A DNA stretch of 64,000 nucleotides from Adiantum capillus-veneris (Eukaryota; Streptophyta; Polypodiopsida; Polypodiales; Pteridaceae): NCBI GenBank assembly GCA_014529385.2, contig CM043949.1, positions 146,673,850-146,737,849 on the forward strand, written 5' to 3'. Every line of letters begins with the position of its first letter. Within the stretch, counting starts at the first letter, position 1. The translations under genes were made by a program, and so were the position numbers. The notes below the pieces were generated by a model that saw only the letters and a list, made by a program, of their open reading frames with translations, was not told the DNA's origin and did not search any database. Below are positions 32,143 through 43,162 of this stretch, in pieces.

Positions 32143-35100
32143 AGAAAAATCTCAACCAGAAGGAAAAGTTGTAGGAACTTCCCGCATATCAACTAGACCC
32201 CGATTCAGTCAAAGCAGCCAAGGCAGCATACCTCTCCAAATAACAGCTAGAAGAGCATCATACCACAATCTTTACCCGCAGATTCAAGAGTGAAGAGGGA
32301 CATCATGTGGAGTTGCAACTCCTACCAAAGGAAGTATATGATGTTGTCGCAAAGCGTGAGACCAAAGAAGTTAACCGCAGGCTAGGACTTAGAGATTTCT
32401 ACAACCAAGAGCCTTGCGGAGTGGATTTTCAGAAAGCCTACGAGCTTTTATCCACAATTAAAGAAGATGGAACCGCACAAATTTCTGACACATAGGGAAA
32501 CAAGGTCGAAGTGGTAATAACCAAAGATATAATGGCAGAAGCACTCAGACTACCCACAGAGGGAATGACTATGAGGGCAAGGGACAGGAAAATGGCAAGT
32601 ACATTCACCAAAGAAACTGCCATGACCATCTTTGCAGACTTAATTCACAAACAAGTGGAAGAGCCAGCCCGGTTATACCACCAGCACTTCCACTTCTTGG
32701 CAAAAAGGTCACCAAGGTACACCACGCCAAATCACACGGTTGCCAGCACTTTCACACAAGTTCTAAAGTCAACAACCAGGCAACCGATGGACCACGCCTA
32801 GTACATCTTGACCACTCTGAAGGGCACCAAGAAAGAAGGAAAGATCACTTACTTGGGTGCACCAGAAGTCTTGATGAGGATGGCGTACCATGCCATCGGC
32901 ATGGCCGACAATCTACCACCTGCCCCTGACCAAAACACATGGATATTGGCAGCACAACCATCTCCAAGAGCTGCAATATCAACAAAGAGAGCCTACACAT
33001 CTGATGAAGAGTCGGCTAAAAGCTCGCCGAAAAGGCAGAGCAGCGAGAGCTTTGATAATGAGAAAAAGAGGGCAAGAAGAGAGGAGATGAAGAGAAAAGT
33101 TGTGGCTGGCCACCAAGAAGAGCCAGTGCAAAAGCAAGATCGCTTTGAAAGAGAAAAACGCGCCTACCAGCGCGGCCGACAAGCACAAGGAAAGGACCCA
33201 GAGAAATGGGTGCCTAGTGGACTTCAAGGCCCAAGGACAAAGCATCACACAAGAAAAGAGGCTGAAGATCCGACAGAGTCTTTGGAAAAAATGTACCAGA
33301 AGCAGAAACCTTCAAGCTGAAAGAAGCCCAAGAAGAGGCAAGGAAAGAAAAAGAGGTAGAGAAGCAGAGACAAGCCAAGGAAACGGCAAGGGAAGAAGCA
33401 CACGACCAAGGTCAAGGGTCTCCCCGACCCACTTCACCGTCTACTGAATAGCAAGAAAACCCTATGCCAAGCCCACCGCCATCACTGCACATAAAGACAC
33501 CACCAAAGAGACAGAATCTGAGTCAAAAGAAGCAGAGCTGGAACAAGAGAAAGTCGTTGAAGCCATGCAAGAGCTTGAACGGCAAAAGACAGATGAATCT
33601 GCACAAGAGGCTACCATTGCGCAAGAGGCTACTGCTACACAAGAGCAGTAACAAGAGAAAGAACCTGAGCCAGAAAAGGAACCGAGTCCTGCATCAAAAG
33701 AGACCACAAAGCCTGAGCAAACACCCTCTACTTCCACACAGCAAGAAACAGCCGAGGCATCCACAAAGCCTCATGATGACAAAGAAGAAGAAGACCAACC
33801 CTCTACCTCCACATAAGAAGAAACAGCAGCCATGACATAGCAGAAAGACACACAAGAGGCTGCAGGCACATCAACTCAGCTAGCAAGATAGGAGGACTGG
33901 CAATCTAATGATGAGATAATCCTGCAAGTAAATCAATATGCAAGGCAGATGCATGATATGATGGAGACTCCGATCAGCAGCACTTGGCCGTAGCACAAAG
34001 GCTAAAGAACTTGAGATGGTGATTGAAGCTCTCCAAGGAGAGTTAGAAGATAGAATGAATGTCATCACCGATCTTCAGAGGCAAGCGCAGGAGATGAAAG
34101 CCGAAGCTAAACAACATCAGCTAGCAAGAGATCAATAGCAGAAAGATATGGAAGAGCTAGGTGATCTGCTCACAAAATTATCCGATGCTTGCAAAGCGAA
34201 AGACGAACAGCTGACAGACGTTACCAACGAACTTCTGACAAAAACCCTGTCAGCTCAAAAAATTCAAGAGCAATTGGATGTCTCAAATGCTTCTTTGCAA
34301 TACTCTGAACAAAGAATAAATGATCAGGCAATCTTCTTACGGCAAATAAGAGAGAATCGAGTCGTGGCCTCGATCAAAGGAACAGGCGAGGTCTATAAAG
34401 CATTGGAGAAGAAGAACAAGGACCTCGAGCTGGAATTAAAGATGGAGCAATCTTAGCGCACGGACCTGGCTTTGATGCGGGTCCAGAGAGAAGAAGATCT
34501 CCTAAAAGAAATAGCTGAGCTCAAAAGAGTTAACCAGCTCCTGAGAGATGGAAAGCCGGAAACGCAAGAAGAGGCAGGCCCTTCAGAGCAGCCACAAATA
34601 GAATACCCTCGGTCTCATTTGTTGAATTGGAGACACAATCCACAGCAGAGCTGAGTAGTGAAGATGATTTTTAGATAAATATTATCGATGCAGACACAGT
34701 GCCTATGGTTCATCTATCAAAAGTTGAAGAGGACCCACTGAAAGAAAAGATCACACAAGAGGTGGATGAGCAGTGGAAGGCCGCAATGGATTGAGAGTTG
34801 AGAGTTCTTCGCTCTATCAACTTCACTCAACTCACTCTCAATCAGATCAATGCGCAATGGCATCAGCAATCCCTGCCATACCCCTTGATAAAGGTAGAGT
34901 TACTCCAAGTAAAAGAAAGGTTGTACGTAGACACGAAAATAGATGGCGCAGATAAAGACCACCCAAAGTGGAGGTTGAGCTGGTTGAACAAGAATCAAAG
35001 GTATTTGATTCTATTCACAAGAGCACCTTCAGCCCTGCAAAGAGATCCCACTTTTTGTCATGTACCTAGAGTAAGGACTTGGTAAGAGCATGAGGCACTA

Positions 35101-35616
35101 ATGAAGAAGAGGCCAACCTGGCGGGACTACCCAAGACTGCCAGCTCTAGAGAAAGGACAAGCCACAGATGAATACATGGTGAAAACCCTAACGGGTGCCA
35201 TGTCTTTCTTCAAGAGTCTACCGGATCTCTCTTGCACAATGTTATATATGATATGCCGAATGATGCTCACCCGTATTGAATTTTTTCATGAGCCAGAGCA
35301 AGCAGGCGCCCTGTGGATGTCATTCCTCGAGGGTAATAAAGGATTATGCTATGATCTCAGTGGTCACCCTTCCGAAGAAGTCCTCTATGGCTTCTACGTT
35401 CGGTGTATGTTCTTACCATCACATAATATGTTGGCGTTCGAGGAAGCTTTCTACATGGGATTCTTCTCTTGGAAAACAAAGATATTTGCACCAGTGATTA
35501 GCAACCTCACCTCAAGATTTGTAGGCTACTCAGTGGTGGAGCTGAAGAACAGAGTGACCATGCAGCTTCTGCAAGTGCCAGATAAAGAAAGAAAACCAGA
35601 TACCAAAAGGCACTAA
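32143..35616 (+). pseudogene. ORF-B: long decayed ORF of unknown function with Glu/Lys/Gln-rich coiled coil
   Basis: About 1150 codons if gaps are bridged. Part 1 (32143-33320, one frame, stops at 32493 and 32799) looks globular: LLPKEVYDVVAKRETKEVNRR, DIMAEALRLPTEGM, then a basic region with DEESAKSSPKRQ. Part 2 (33340-34130, mixed frames) is Glu/Gln/Thr-rich with repeated AQEAT-type units near 33600. Part 3 (34148-34654) is a coiled coil (VTNELLTKTLSAQKIQEQLD, KALEKKNKDLELELKMEQ). Part 4 (34798-35616, stop near 35086) is again globular (EVLYGFYVRCMFLPSHNMLA). I recognise no catalytic motif. It ends about 80 bp before a polypurine tract and LTR-like start, so it is probably the 3' ORF of a retroelement whose gag-pol is not in the window. 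A degraded host gene is less likely. Confidence 0.5.
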
Positions 35617-35693
35617 ATGCGATTAAAGACCGCCTCGCCAGCCGCCAGCCCAAACACTATTTCAACCCATAAAGCTATGTCAAGGGACGACAA

Positions 35694-36140
35694 AGGCGAG
35701 GAGTGGGGGAATGTTAGCAGCGAGCTAACACAGATACCATTTTTCGGAGTTCTCTTTGTAAAACACTTATTATTTTGATAAATTGAGAATATTGTAACTC
35801 CTATTTTCTCAAATAAACTCTATAATTAATGAGCCGGAGCTACAAGATTCTAGATTGTATCAATCTGTCATTACCCAACTTTGGTAGAACTCCACATTAT
35901 TAGTTTTGACCACCCAAAAACCTTGGCTAAGGTATAAAAGCAAATTTTTGTAAGTTTTTTTATAAGTTTTGGATAATGAAATACACAGCGTGAGCTAATG
36001 GCGCTCACTCCTCTCCTTCTCGCGCTTCCTACTCTCTCCCCGGTTGTCACATTGCGGTCGTGTTTGTTGCATTGCAACCGCAGGTAAGAGCTCTACGCAT
36101 TGACGTAAGCAATTCACAGTAATTCGTACCTTTTGGCATT
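35694..36140 (+). repeat. LTR-like segment with polypurine tract and TATA box
   Basis: Purine-rich GGCGAGGAGTGGGGGAA (35695-35711) precedes TGTTAGC at 35712. The first 19 bases form a hairpin, TGTTAGC and GCTAACA around a 5-base loop. A TATA box, GGTATAAAAG, lies at 35931-35940. Near 36135 TTTGGCATTGCCGACCC resembles a primer-binding site. No second copy is in the window, so both ends are tentative. It directly follows ORF-B. Confidence 0.5.
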
Positions 36141-36609
36141 GCCGACCCGCGGCCTAATTTCATCATAACTAGGAATTTACACTTTCAAATCAAAAACTAA
36201 GCATAGGCGGGGTATTGGGGCATCATTGCTAAGCATTTAGATGCATTCTGGGTCGAAAACGACTAGGTGAAAAATCCACTGTTGTAATAATCTTGATTTT
36301 GGAACTTGACCTAAAGTGGGGTTTGAGACCATAAGCATGTGTGCTTAGGTCTTATAAACACGTCCTAAAAGTTTCGTTACGTTTGGATGTCATTTGATGC
36401 TGTAACGCATGTGATTTGTTTGTCAATGAGCGATTGGCTTTTGGTGATTTCAGTCACTTGAGTGTAGCTTGAGTTAGATACGAGTTGTTAGTTGTTTTAT
36501 GAGAGATTTACAACCTCTTGTAGCCTCTATGCACTAGTCAAGTCAATTTCGTCCCATGGATTGACAATTTAATTGTGGTTCTCGCTAATACTGTAATAAG
36601 ATAGGATGG
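36141..36609. other. no recognised gene
   Basis: T-rich sequence without an open frame or repeat I can assign. A stretch near 36270 (CCACTGTTGTAATAATC) resembles the flank of the palindrome at 31334, a possible trace of the same repeat. Confidence 0.4.
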
Positions 36610-37392
36610 TGAGGTTAGACATGCGTCCCACAGTAGATGATGATATCATCAAAGAACACTCCATTGAATTTACGGTACGGTCTACAAAATTTCTCCATTA
36701 GAGTATTGAATGTAGTTGGTGCATTAGTCAAGCCAAAAAGCATGACTAGATATTCATAAAGACCAAACGTTGTGCAAAACGTCGTCTTTAGGATATCTTC
36801 ATCCACTATCCTTATTTAATGATAGCCACTCTTAAGGTCAATCCTACTGAAGTAGGTAGAGCCTTGTAGCTTATCAAACAGATCTTCTACTTGAGCAGGG
36901 GAAAAAAAAAATTGATAGTGATATGGTTTAGTGCTCGATAGTCCACACACATACGGTATGTACCATCTTTCCTTTGCACTAAAAGGACTGGAGAATAAAA
37001 GGGAGAGGAACTAGGCCTCACCATCCCTTTGTCTACCAATTCCTGTACTTGCCTCATGATCTTCTCTTGTTGAGCTTGTGAGACTCGATAAGGAGGCTTG
37101 TTAGGCGTGAGCTTCTTGGAAGGAGCTCAATGTGATGGTCATCATCCCTCGTTTTGGAGGTAAGTCCATAGGGATATCATTGATGAACACATCTTGGAAT
37201 CCATTTAGAAATTAGACAAGTCTAACTCTTCTTGATTCCTATCATTTACATTTGAAGAAACATTAGGATCTTTTAGAGACTCTTTGATAAAAATCATGTA
37301 CGTAGAAACTGAGCTCTTCATTGACTTTATCAAAAGCAGGAGGATTTACAAGTGGAATATTGCGACCACCCTCACTAGCTTCTATATACATG
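36610..37392 (-). pseudogene. G4: gypsy reverse transcriptase fragment
   Basis: Minus-strand RT N-terminal half: LPPKRGMM near 37160, NKPPYRVSQAQQEKIMRQVQ (near 37110-37050), PSSSPFYSPVLLVQRKDGTYR then CVDYRALN near 36960-36930. After frameshifts (an A-run at 36901) come GLYEYLVMLFGLTNAPTTFN near 36730 and FFDDIIIY near 36640, the catalytic block with Phe-Phe-Asp-Asp. The wording differs from the G2 RT, so it is another gypsy lineage. It abuts the duplicated G2 leader at 37393. Confidence 0.7.
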
Positions 37393-38001
37393 TTCTCTTA
37401 CAGGCCGCACAAGATTATTGACACTATAAATCTGATTACATTAAAATGAAGATGTACACATCCATTGTTAATTCGTACTTTATCATAGGTAGAATAAATG
37501 GATTAATTGAAGCATTGATTTCATTGAGGCGAGTGGATCCAAATATCCTCCTTATGATAGACTGATACCTAAACTTAGTTGCAATGATTATATGAATGGA
37601 TTGCCGAGCAATAGGCTTAAAAGGTTCATTATTTTGATCGTGATTCATGTGCTACTCCTCGTTGTTGGTTTGAAGACCTCGTTCCTTCATATGGCCCTTG
37701 AGCACCCCTTCACCACTCCTTGTTCCTGCCTTTAAAACAAAATGAAAACGTGAACATCAAAAGAAGTTTCATAATTGATGATTGGAAGTATAATTGGATT
37801 GGGTGATGCCAGTATTTCTCTAAGTCTTTCTGCACCAAACATAAAAACAATGCGTTGCTGAAAAAAGACTTTTCTATCTATGTGAACATTTACTCTAATG
37901 TGTTGTGCAAAATGAAATGGATAGATGGGAACTCCATTGTTCATCACTAAAGAATTTGAAGGTAACTTGGAAATATGTTCCTCCGTGGGGGCACCACTTT
38001 A
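37393..38001 (-). repeat. extra copy of the G2 primer-binding site and leader
   Basis: 609 bp matching 45615-46223 with one visible difference (C/T near 37617). It includes the primer-binding site (37981-37996) and both leader modules (37732-37947 and 37436-37648). It lies beyond the 3' LTR of G2, where flanking host DNA would be expected. The match ends at CTTACAGG/TTCTC, where the left copy joins G4 sequence and the right copy runs into gag. Confidence 0.82.
37436..37947 (-). pseudogene. leader modules, left copy (two tandem ~70-residue units)
   Basis: Two short minus-strand ORFs. The first (37947-37732) reads DRKVFFQQRIV ... SPNPIILPI ... VFILF. The second (37648-37436) reads KFRYQSIIRRIFG ... 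SINPFILPM ... IFILM. They align along their length and with the G1 leader end-module at 4938-5156. This copy duplicates 45658-46169. The first ORF opens on GTG before ATG, so the start is uncertain. No known domain recognised. Confidence 0.6.
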
Positions 38002-40082
38002 TGAGGGCGAGCTTTTTGAAATGGGGCCTCTAAACCCAAACCAATGGGCCTACCCTCACAAAATGTTCGTAAAGAGGTACGCACACTACTTGGGGCACCA
38101 CCTTCTTTTGGGAGTAGAGAAGGAAACCAATCAAAAAAATAACACTTGCACTCACCCACCCAAGCAACACACTTTGAAAACCCCCTTACTCTATATACAC
38201 TTTGGACACTTGAACACCATCAACGATTATGCAACCCAATGCCGTGCATCAAAATGAAATATGCAATTTGTGGAATAGCATTCACCTTCTCCCCATAAGA
38301 ATACCCATAATACATCCAAATTCTTCCTCTCTCAAGCACTCATCAAAAAAATCATGCGCGCAAGACTTGCCTCTCAAACACACAAGAGAATCACTTACAT
38401 CAAACTAACACACTTTGCATAGAGAGCTCATCTCCATCTATGCAATGCCGTGACACAAATAAAATCACCATGAGAGGTAGCCACATGCATATGTAATGAA
38501 GCAAAAGAGAGTTGGAGTGAGAAATTTCTTTAGACCAATTGAATAAGTGTGGAGAAACAAACCAATGGTAAATTGAGAATAGAACACTTACTTGATTTCT
38601 CGCACACCTTTTAAGGGGAGGACAGACGCTGGCTAACCATCACGAATTGCGACACTTGAAAGTTTTTGAAGATGATTTCATGATCATTAACATAACCATG
38701 AGAGAGATCATGATGTATTTACAAGTTATTGAGGTGCTACAAATGATTTATTGGGTTGATGGAGTAAGAGATTGTAGAATGGAGAGAGTGGAGAATAGAG
38801 TTGCACTTCCTCCAAAGAGGAGGGTTAGGAGGGAGGATGTGAAAGAGGGAGGGTTGGGGTTTTCTCTACTATTGATCAAGAAACAACATGAAGTTGAAAA
38901 TATAGGTGTGTGTGTCCTTGAGTCTCTCCAAGGGGGGCTATTTATAGTTGTGTAGGAGTGGGATTATGCTACACTTAATTAGAGTAAGTGATTAGACCTA
39001 ATTAAGTGTCCTTTGACCACTCATTGAATATTGGACATAAAAGGGACTATTTATTCACCAAAAATATCATTTTAGACCGTGAAGGCTCCATAGGGGTGCA
39101 TAATGTAGGTGGGCCCCACCATGAGGCCCTACGGGTGGCTCCTGCGGGGTATCTCAACTTGTCTGTCTTGGCATTTAGAAAGCATCTTTAGGTTGGTCCC
39201 ATCACATGCAAGTGACCTTGAACACTCATTGCTCTTCTAGAAGATGAGTAGGGGAAAAATAAGATCTCACTCTCTTGATTTACTTGATTTACAGTTCCCT
39301 TTTGCTGCGAATCTGACAGATTTACACTATTTTGACCATAACTTTTTACCTGTAGCTCGGAATGACATGCTTCAAAAGGCAAAATTGACCTTCTCAACAT
39401 GTTTGATATGAATTTGGACTATTCTTCACGCCCATGCACCAAGGAATTCGGTTTGGAAGGTCCACACTAGGCTAGGGAACCTTTTGTTTCAAAGTCTTCT
39501 TGTATGGGCCCTTTGCTTGTATGCATCCAAGGGGAATCATGCTTTTTCAAAAGGCTATGATGCTTAAACAAATAGAGGAGGGCCCAATATTATTTGCTTG
39601 TGAAAAGAATATACAATTGGAGTCTTTTTGAAAGGAGAGAAACTATATGTATATTCTTAAGAGATATTGGACCACCTATGTAGGGGGCATAGAAGACTTG
39701 TAGAGAGGGACCATAATCTTTGGTAAAGACAGGTGGAGAGTTGATTTCCATGGGAATTTATCTATAAGGGGTGGAAGATGGATATATTATTTTTCTACTA
39801 CTAATTCACAAGAGGTAAGAAAGTTTGGGGGTATATAGTTGGTTATTGTATGCTTATTCTATTTACAAAGCAAAAAAGAAAAGGGTGGTAATATAAATAT
39901 ATGACTAAGGTGACATTTTTGAGAAGAGTATAATGTATGTGTCGCCACAAAGGTTAAACGAAGAGGGGGAATTTACTCTAGATAACTTAATAGCATAGAA
40001 AAATATATACACATATGAGGAAGAGGACGTTGAGTAGGCTGACAAATGTGGCAAAAAGATGGTTACCATTTTATGCCACTCA
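38002..40082 (-). repeat. G2 3' LTR (left)
   Basis: In element orientation starts TGAGTGGCATAAAATGG after the polypurine tract and ends CTCA before TAAAG and a primer-binding site. The TATA box CTATAAATAG is the complement of 38938-38947. Short open frames inside the LTR (for example 38647-38955 plus) look accidental. Confidence 0.9.
38938..38947 (-). promoter_or_regulatory. TATA box in the G2 3' LTR
   Basis: Minus-strand CTATAAATAG, a strong plant TATA form, about 1.1 kb into the LTR. The same sequence is at 47160-47169 in the 5' LTR, where it would drive element transcription. Confidence 0.5.
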
Positions 40083-40102
40083 TATTAGCCCTCCCCCAAG
40101 CC
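40083..40102 (-). promoter_or_regulatory. G2 polypurine tract
   Basis: Minus-strand CTTGGGGGAGGGCTAATA directly before the LTR start TGAGTGG. It shares GAGGGCTAA with the G1 tract. Confidence 0.8.
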
Positions 40103-40258
40103 TAGAGATATTCATATCTTTAGGAGGACGGTGTTGCTTCTTTTCTTCTTTTTGTCTCTCTTTTTTTTTTGTCATTTTTCCTTTTCCACTTTTTTTTTTT
40201 TTTCAATAGGAGGAGTGTCATGCACTCTTTTACTCCATTAGACCTGCTTTTCATTACC
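40103..40258 (-). other. G2 3' untranslated spacer
   Basis: Short A-rich (minus strand) spacer between the integrase stop and the polypurine tract. No ORF. Confidence 0.5.
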
Positions 40259-42172
40259 TCAATCCCATAAATCGGAGATGGGAGGGTTGCCTTGGGTATG
40301 TTCAGATTCCAAGTCTGGTTCTTCTTTGCACATCAAAGATTTAAAAATAGGTGGAGCATTTGCCAAGCCGAAGGGAGCCATGCCAATTTGGAGCTTAGAC
40401 GATGTAGGCAGATGACTGCCTATCAACGGATTGATACGTTGAAAGTAGGGCTTTAATCTCCATCCATTGACTTTGGTCTTGTGGAGTTTTCCTGATAAAT
40501 CTGCTAATCTGTAACTACCATTCCCAAACTTTGTTTTTATCATGAAAGGTCCCTCCCATCTTTGCAAAAACTTTTTGTCAAGTCGAGTATCAAGTCGGTT
40601 ATCATAGCGAAGAACCAACATACCTTCCTTCAATCCTTTCCCCTTGAGCTTCTTGTTGATTTTATCCCTTTGGCTTGTCGCTTTGGTGATGTAGTGATCA
40701 ATGGACTCTTCTCTATCTAGCTCAAGTCGTTGGAGATCTAAGATCCTTTCATGTAGAACCTCCTTTCGTTTTTTTGCCACTCTTGCAAGAACGCGCAAGC
40801 TTGAGAGCTCTACCTCAATGGGGAGAAGTGCTTCCTGTCCATAAACTAGATGAAAAGGGGTGAATTGGGTAGATACCTTGAAAGATGTCCTATACGCCCA
40901 AAGAGCAGCCGTCAAATGGCGATCCCAATCATTAGGCCGGTCCACAACCTGTTTAGAAATGATCTTACATATCATTCCATTCACTTTTTCCACCAATCCA
41001 TTGCATTGAGGATAGTAGGGTGTGGAATGCAGGTGTTTCACTTTTAACCTCCTCAAGAGATCATTCAGAAGGTCAGCCCTAAAACCCGGGCCTCGATCTG
41101 ATAAGATTTCTAGGGGTGTTCCAAACCTACTACAAATATGATCAAAAATAAACTTTGATACCTCTTCAGCTGTGATTCGGGTTGTGCTTGTTGCTTCCGC
41201 CCATCGTGTCATGTAGTCAACACCCATGATGATGAAAACCTTCCCTGTAGAAGTACGAGGTAGGGGACCTATTGCATCCACACCCCACTTTTCAAAAGGG
41301 CCATAAGATATTATTGGGACTCGAGGCTCATATGTTAGTCGTCTATCCCCAGCAATTTGGCATGGCTTACATGCTTTACACCAATATTGGACATCACGAT
41401 GTAAGCTCGGCCAAATAAACCCTGCTTGTAAAATCTTCCTACTTGTAATATCTTGAGAAAAGTGACCACCACAGACATCATCATGACATGAAAGAAGAAT
41501 TTTCTCTATCTCTTGCACACCTGGTACTCTCCCCAAGACCAAATCTTTCCCTTTGTGATATAAATCATCCCCGATCAACTGGTAAGGTGTGGCCTTCTTA
41601 ACTAGTCTATGTCTTTGCACCTTGTCTAAGTGTTTCGGACACTCACCTGCTTGTAGAAAGAAGATAATGTCTTTTAGCTCCTCTTGACCTTGATATTTGG
41701 GTTCATATAGTTTCACACCTCCTACCGCCATTTGAAGCTTTTCATTTGCGAGTAAGTCTGCTTCCTTGTTATGAGTTCTCACAATGTGTTGTACCTGTGT
41801 TGCTTTAAAACCCTTCATCAAAGCTCTTACACTACTAAGCCACTCAAACAATGTACGATTCTTGCACCTCCAAGTCCCTTGGATTTGCCTGACCACTAGC
41901 AAAGAATCACCTTTTATAATAAGTCTTTGTATGCCTAATTCTTTGCATTCTTCTAACCCAAGGGTTAGAGCAGCATACTCAGCCTCATTGTTAGAGTGAA
42001 CATTGGGTAGAGTGATACCTTTTCTAACCATTACCTCCTTTTGTGGGTTTAAAATGAGGATCCCCCCTGCTGCTTTGTCTTGTTGGCTTTGATAGGCTCC
42101 GTCAAAGCATAAAGTATGGGCATTAGCAATCTCCTTCACTTTGAACTGTTTTGAGCCTTCCTCTCTTTGTAG
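40259..42172 (-). pseudogene. G2 second RNase H and integrase
   Basis: Open for 626 codons from 42139, in frame with upstream pol after a TGA at 42173. Residues about 10-135 are the second RNase H, with acidic residues in LCFDGAYQ, NNEAEYAAL, IKGDSLLVV and NKEADLLAN. HHCC domain about 215-265 (CHDDVCGGHF ... CKACKPC). Integrase triad: Asp in KWGVDAIGP, Asp in ILSDRGPGF, Glu in CNGLVEKVNG. The C-terminal barrel holds LQRWEGPFMIK and GSYRLADLSGKLHKTKVNGW. After the usual end (LKPYFQRINP) comes a 50-residue extension including MAPFGLANAPPIF, which looks like an RT block and may be chance or a captured fragment. All catalytic residues are present; only upstream breaks disable it. Confidence 0.88.
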
Positions 42173-43162
42173 TCATGATCCTTCCCTTTCTCTCACTTTG
42201 TAGGTGAGAATGTCTGCAAGTCCTGCTCTTATGCTATCTTCTACAAGGAAAGTGTATTCAAATTCTTGGAGTTCAAGCACCCACTTTGCTATTCTAGATG
42301 AGAGGCTCATGTGTTGTACTACATATGGTAGATTGTGCTCTAAGGTGAGAAAAACAAATGGCACAGGGAGAAGATACGATCGAAACTTCCTTACCGCAAA
42401 CAAGATTGCAAAGACCACTTTCTCCATTTCAGTGTATCCCTTCTCGGCTGGAGTCATCACCTTGCTTGCAAAATAGATCGGCCTCATGTATGATGTTTTA
42501 GGATCTTTTTGCATCAAAACAACACCAATTGATTCGAAACCTACACTTGGAGTGACATAGTAAGTCTCCTTTGGATCTGGTGGCATTAGGATTGGGAGAG
42601 AGCTAAGAATGCCCTTCACTTCCTCAAAACATTTTGCATGTTCCCTCCCCCATTCAAATGTAGATTGGCTTGCCAACCTATGCAAAGGGGCGATGGCTTC
42701 TGCTAGGAGATGGATGAAGCGAGACATGTACCTCACTTTGTGGTTGAAGGTCATTAGCTCCTTTGTTGTTGTTGGTGGAGATAATGACAAAAGGGCCTCT
42801 ACTTTAGAGGGATCCACTTGAATTCCTTGTGAAGAAACCACATGGCCTAGCAAAACCACCTGAGATTCACCGATATGACACTTCTCTGGGTTGAGTTGTC
42901 CCCCAAATTGATGGAGCCTCTTAAGCCCCTCTTCAACCTTTTGGCAATGAAGTGATCTACAACTATAAATACAGAAATCATCCATAAAGACTCTTATAGA
43001 TTTTCCAAAGAATGGTTGAAATACAAATATTGTGAATCTCATGAAGTTGCTAGGAGCATTAGTGAGCCCAAAAGGCATTACTCTGAATGCAAAACATCCC
43101 CAAGGTGTGATGAAGGTGGTTTTTGGTTGGTCCTCTTCTGCTATTCTAATTTGAAAATATCA
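42173..43162 (-). pseudogene. G2 RT C-terminal half and first RNase H
   Basis: Open from 43078 to a TGA at 42173. MPFGLTNAPSNFMRF, then the catalytic FMDDFCIY near 42975 and LLGHVVSSQGIQVDPSKVEA. The first RNase H has VTPSVGFESIGVVLMQ where active domains have an Asp (VDAS), so it is degenerate, and ends KFRSYLLPVPFVFLT and GLADILT. In dual-RNase-H elements the ancestral RNase H is known to degenerate while the second takes over. A TGA at 43160-43162 separates this from the N-terminal RT, where related elements have Gly in DGYSGY. Confidence 0.86.

Noticed and set aside
38647-38955. 102-codon plus-strand ORF, duplicated at 46869-47177
   Set aside because: It lies within both G2 LTRs, antisense to the element, and is identical only because the LTRs are. 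No domain.
37393-40082. Whole 2.69-kb repeated unit as the G2 LTR
   Set aside because: It contains a primer-binding site identical to that of G1 and leader coding modules. The true LTR end is the CA before that site.
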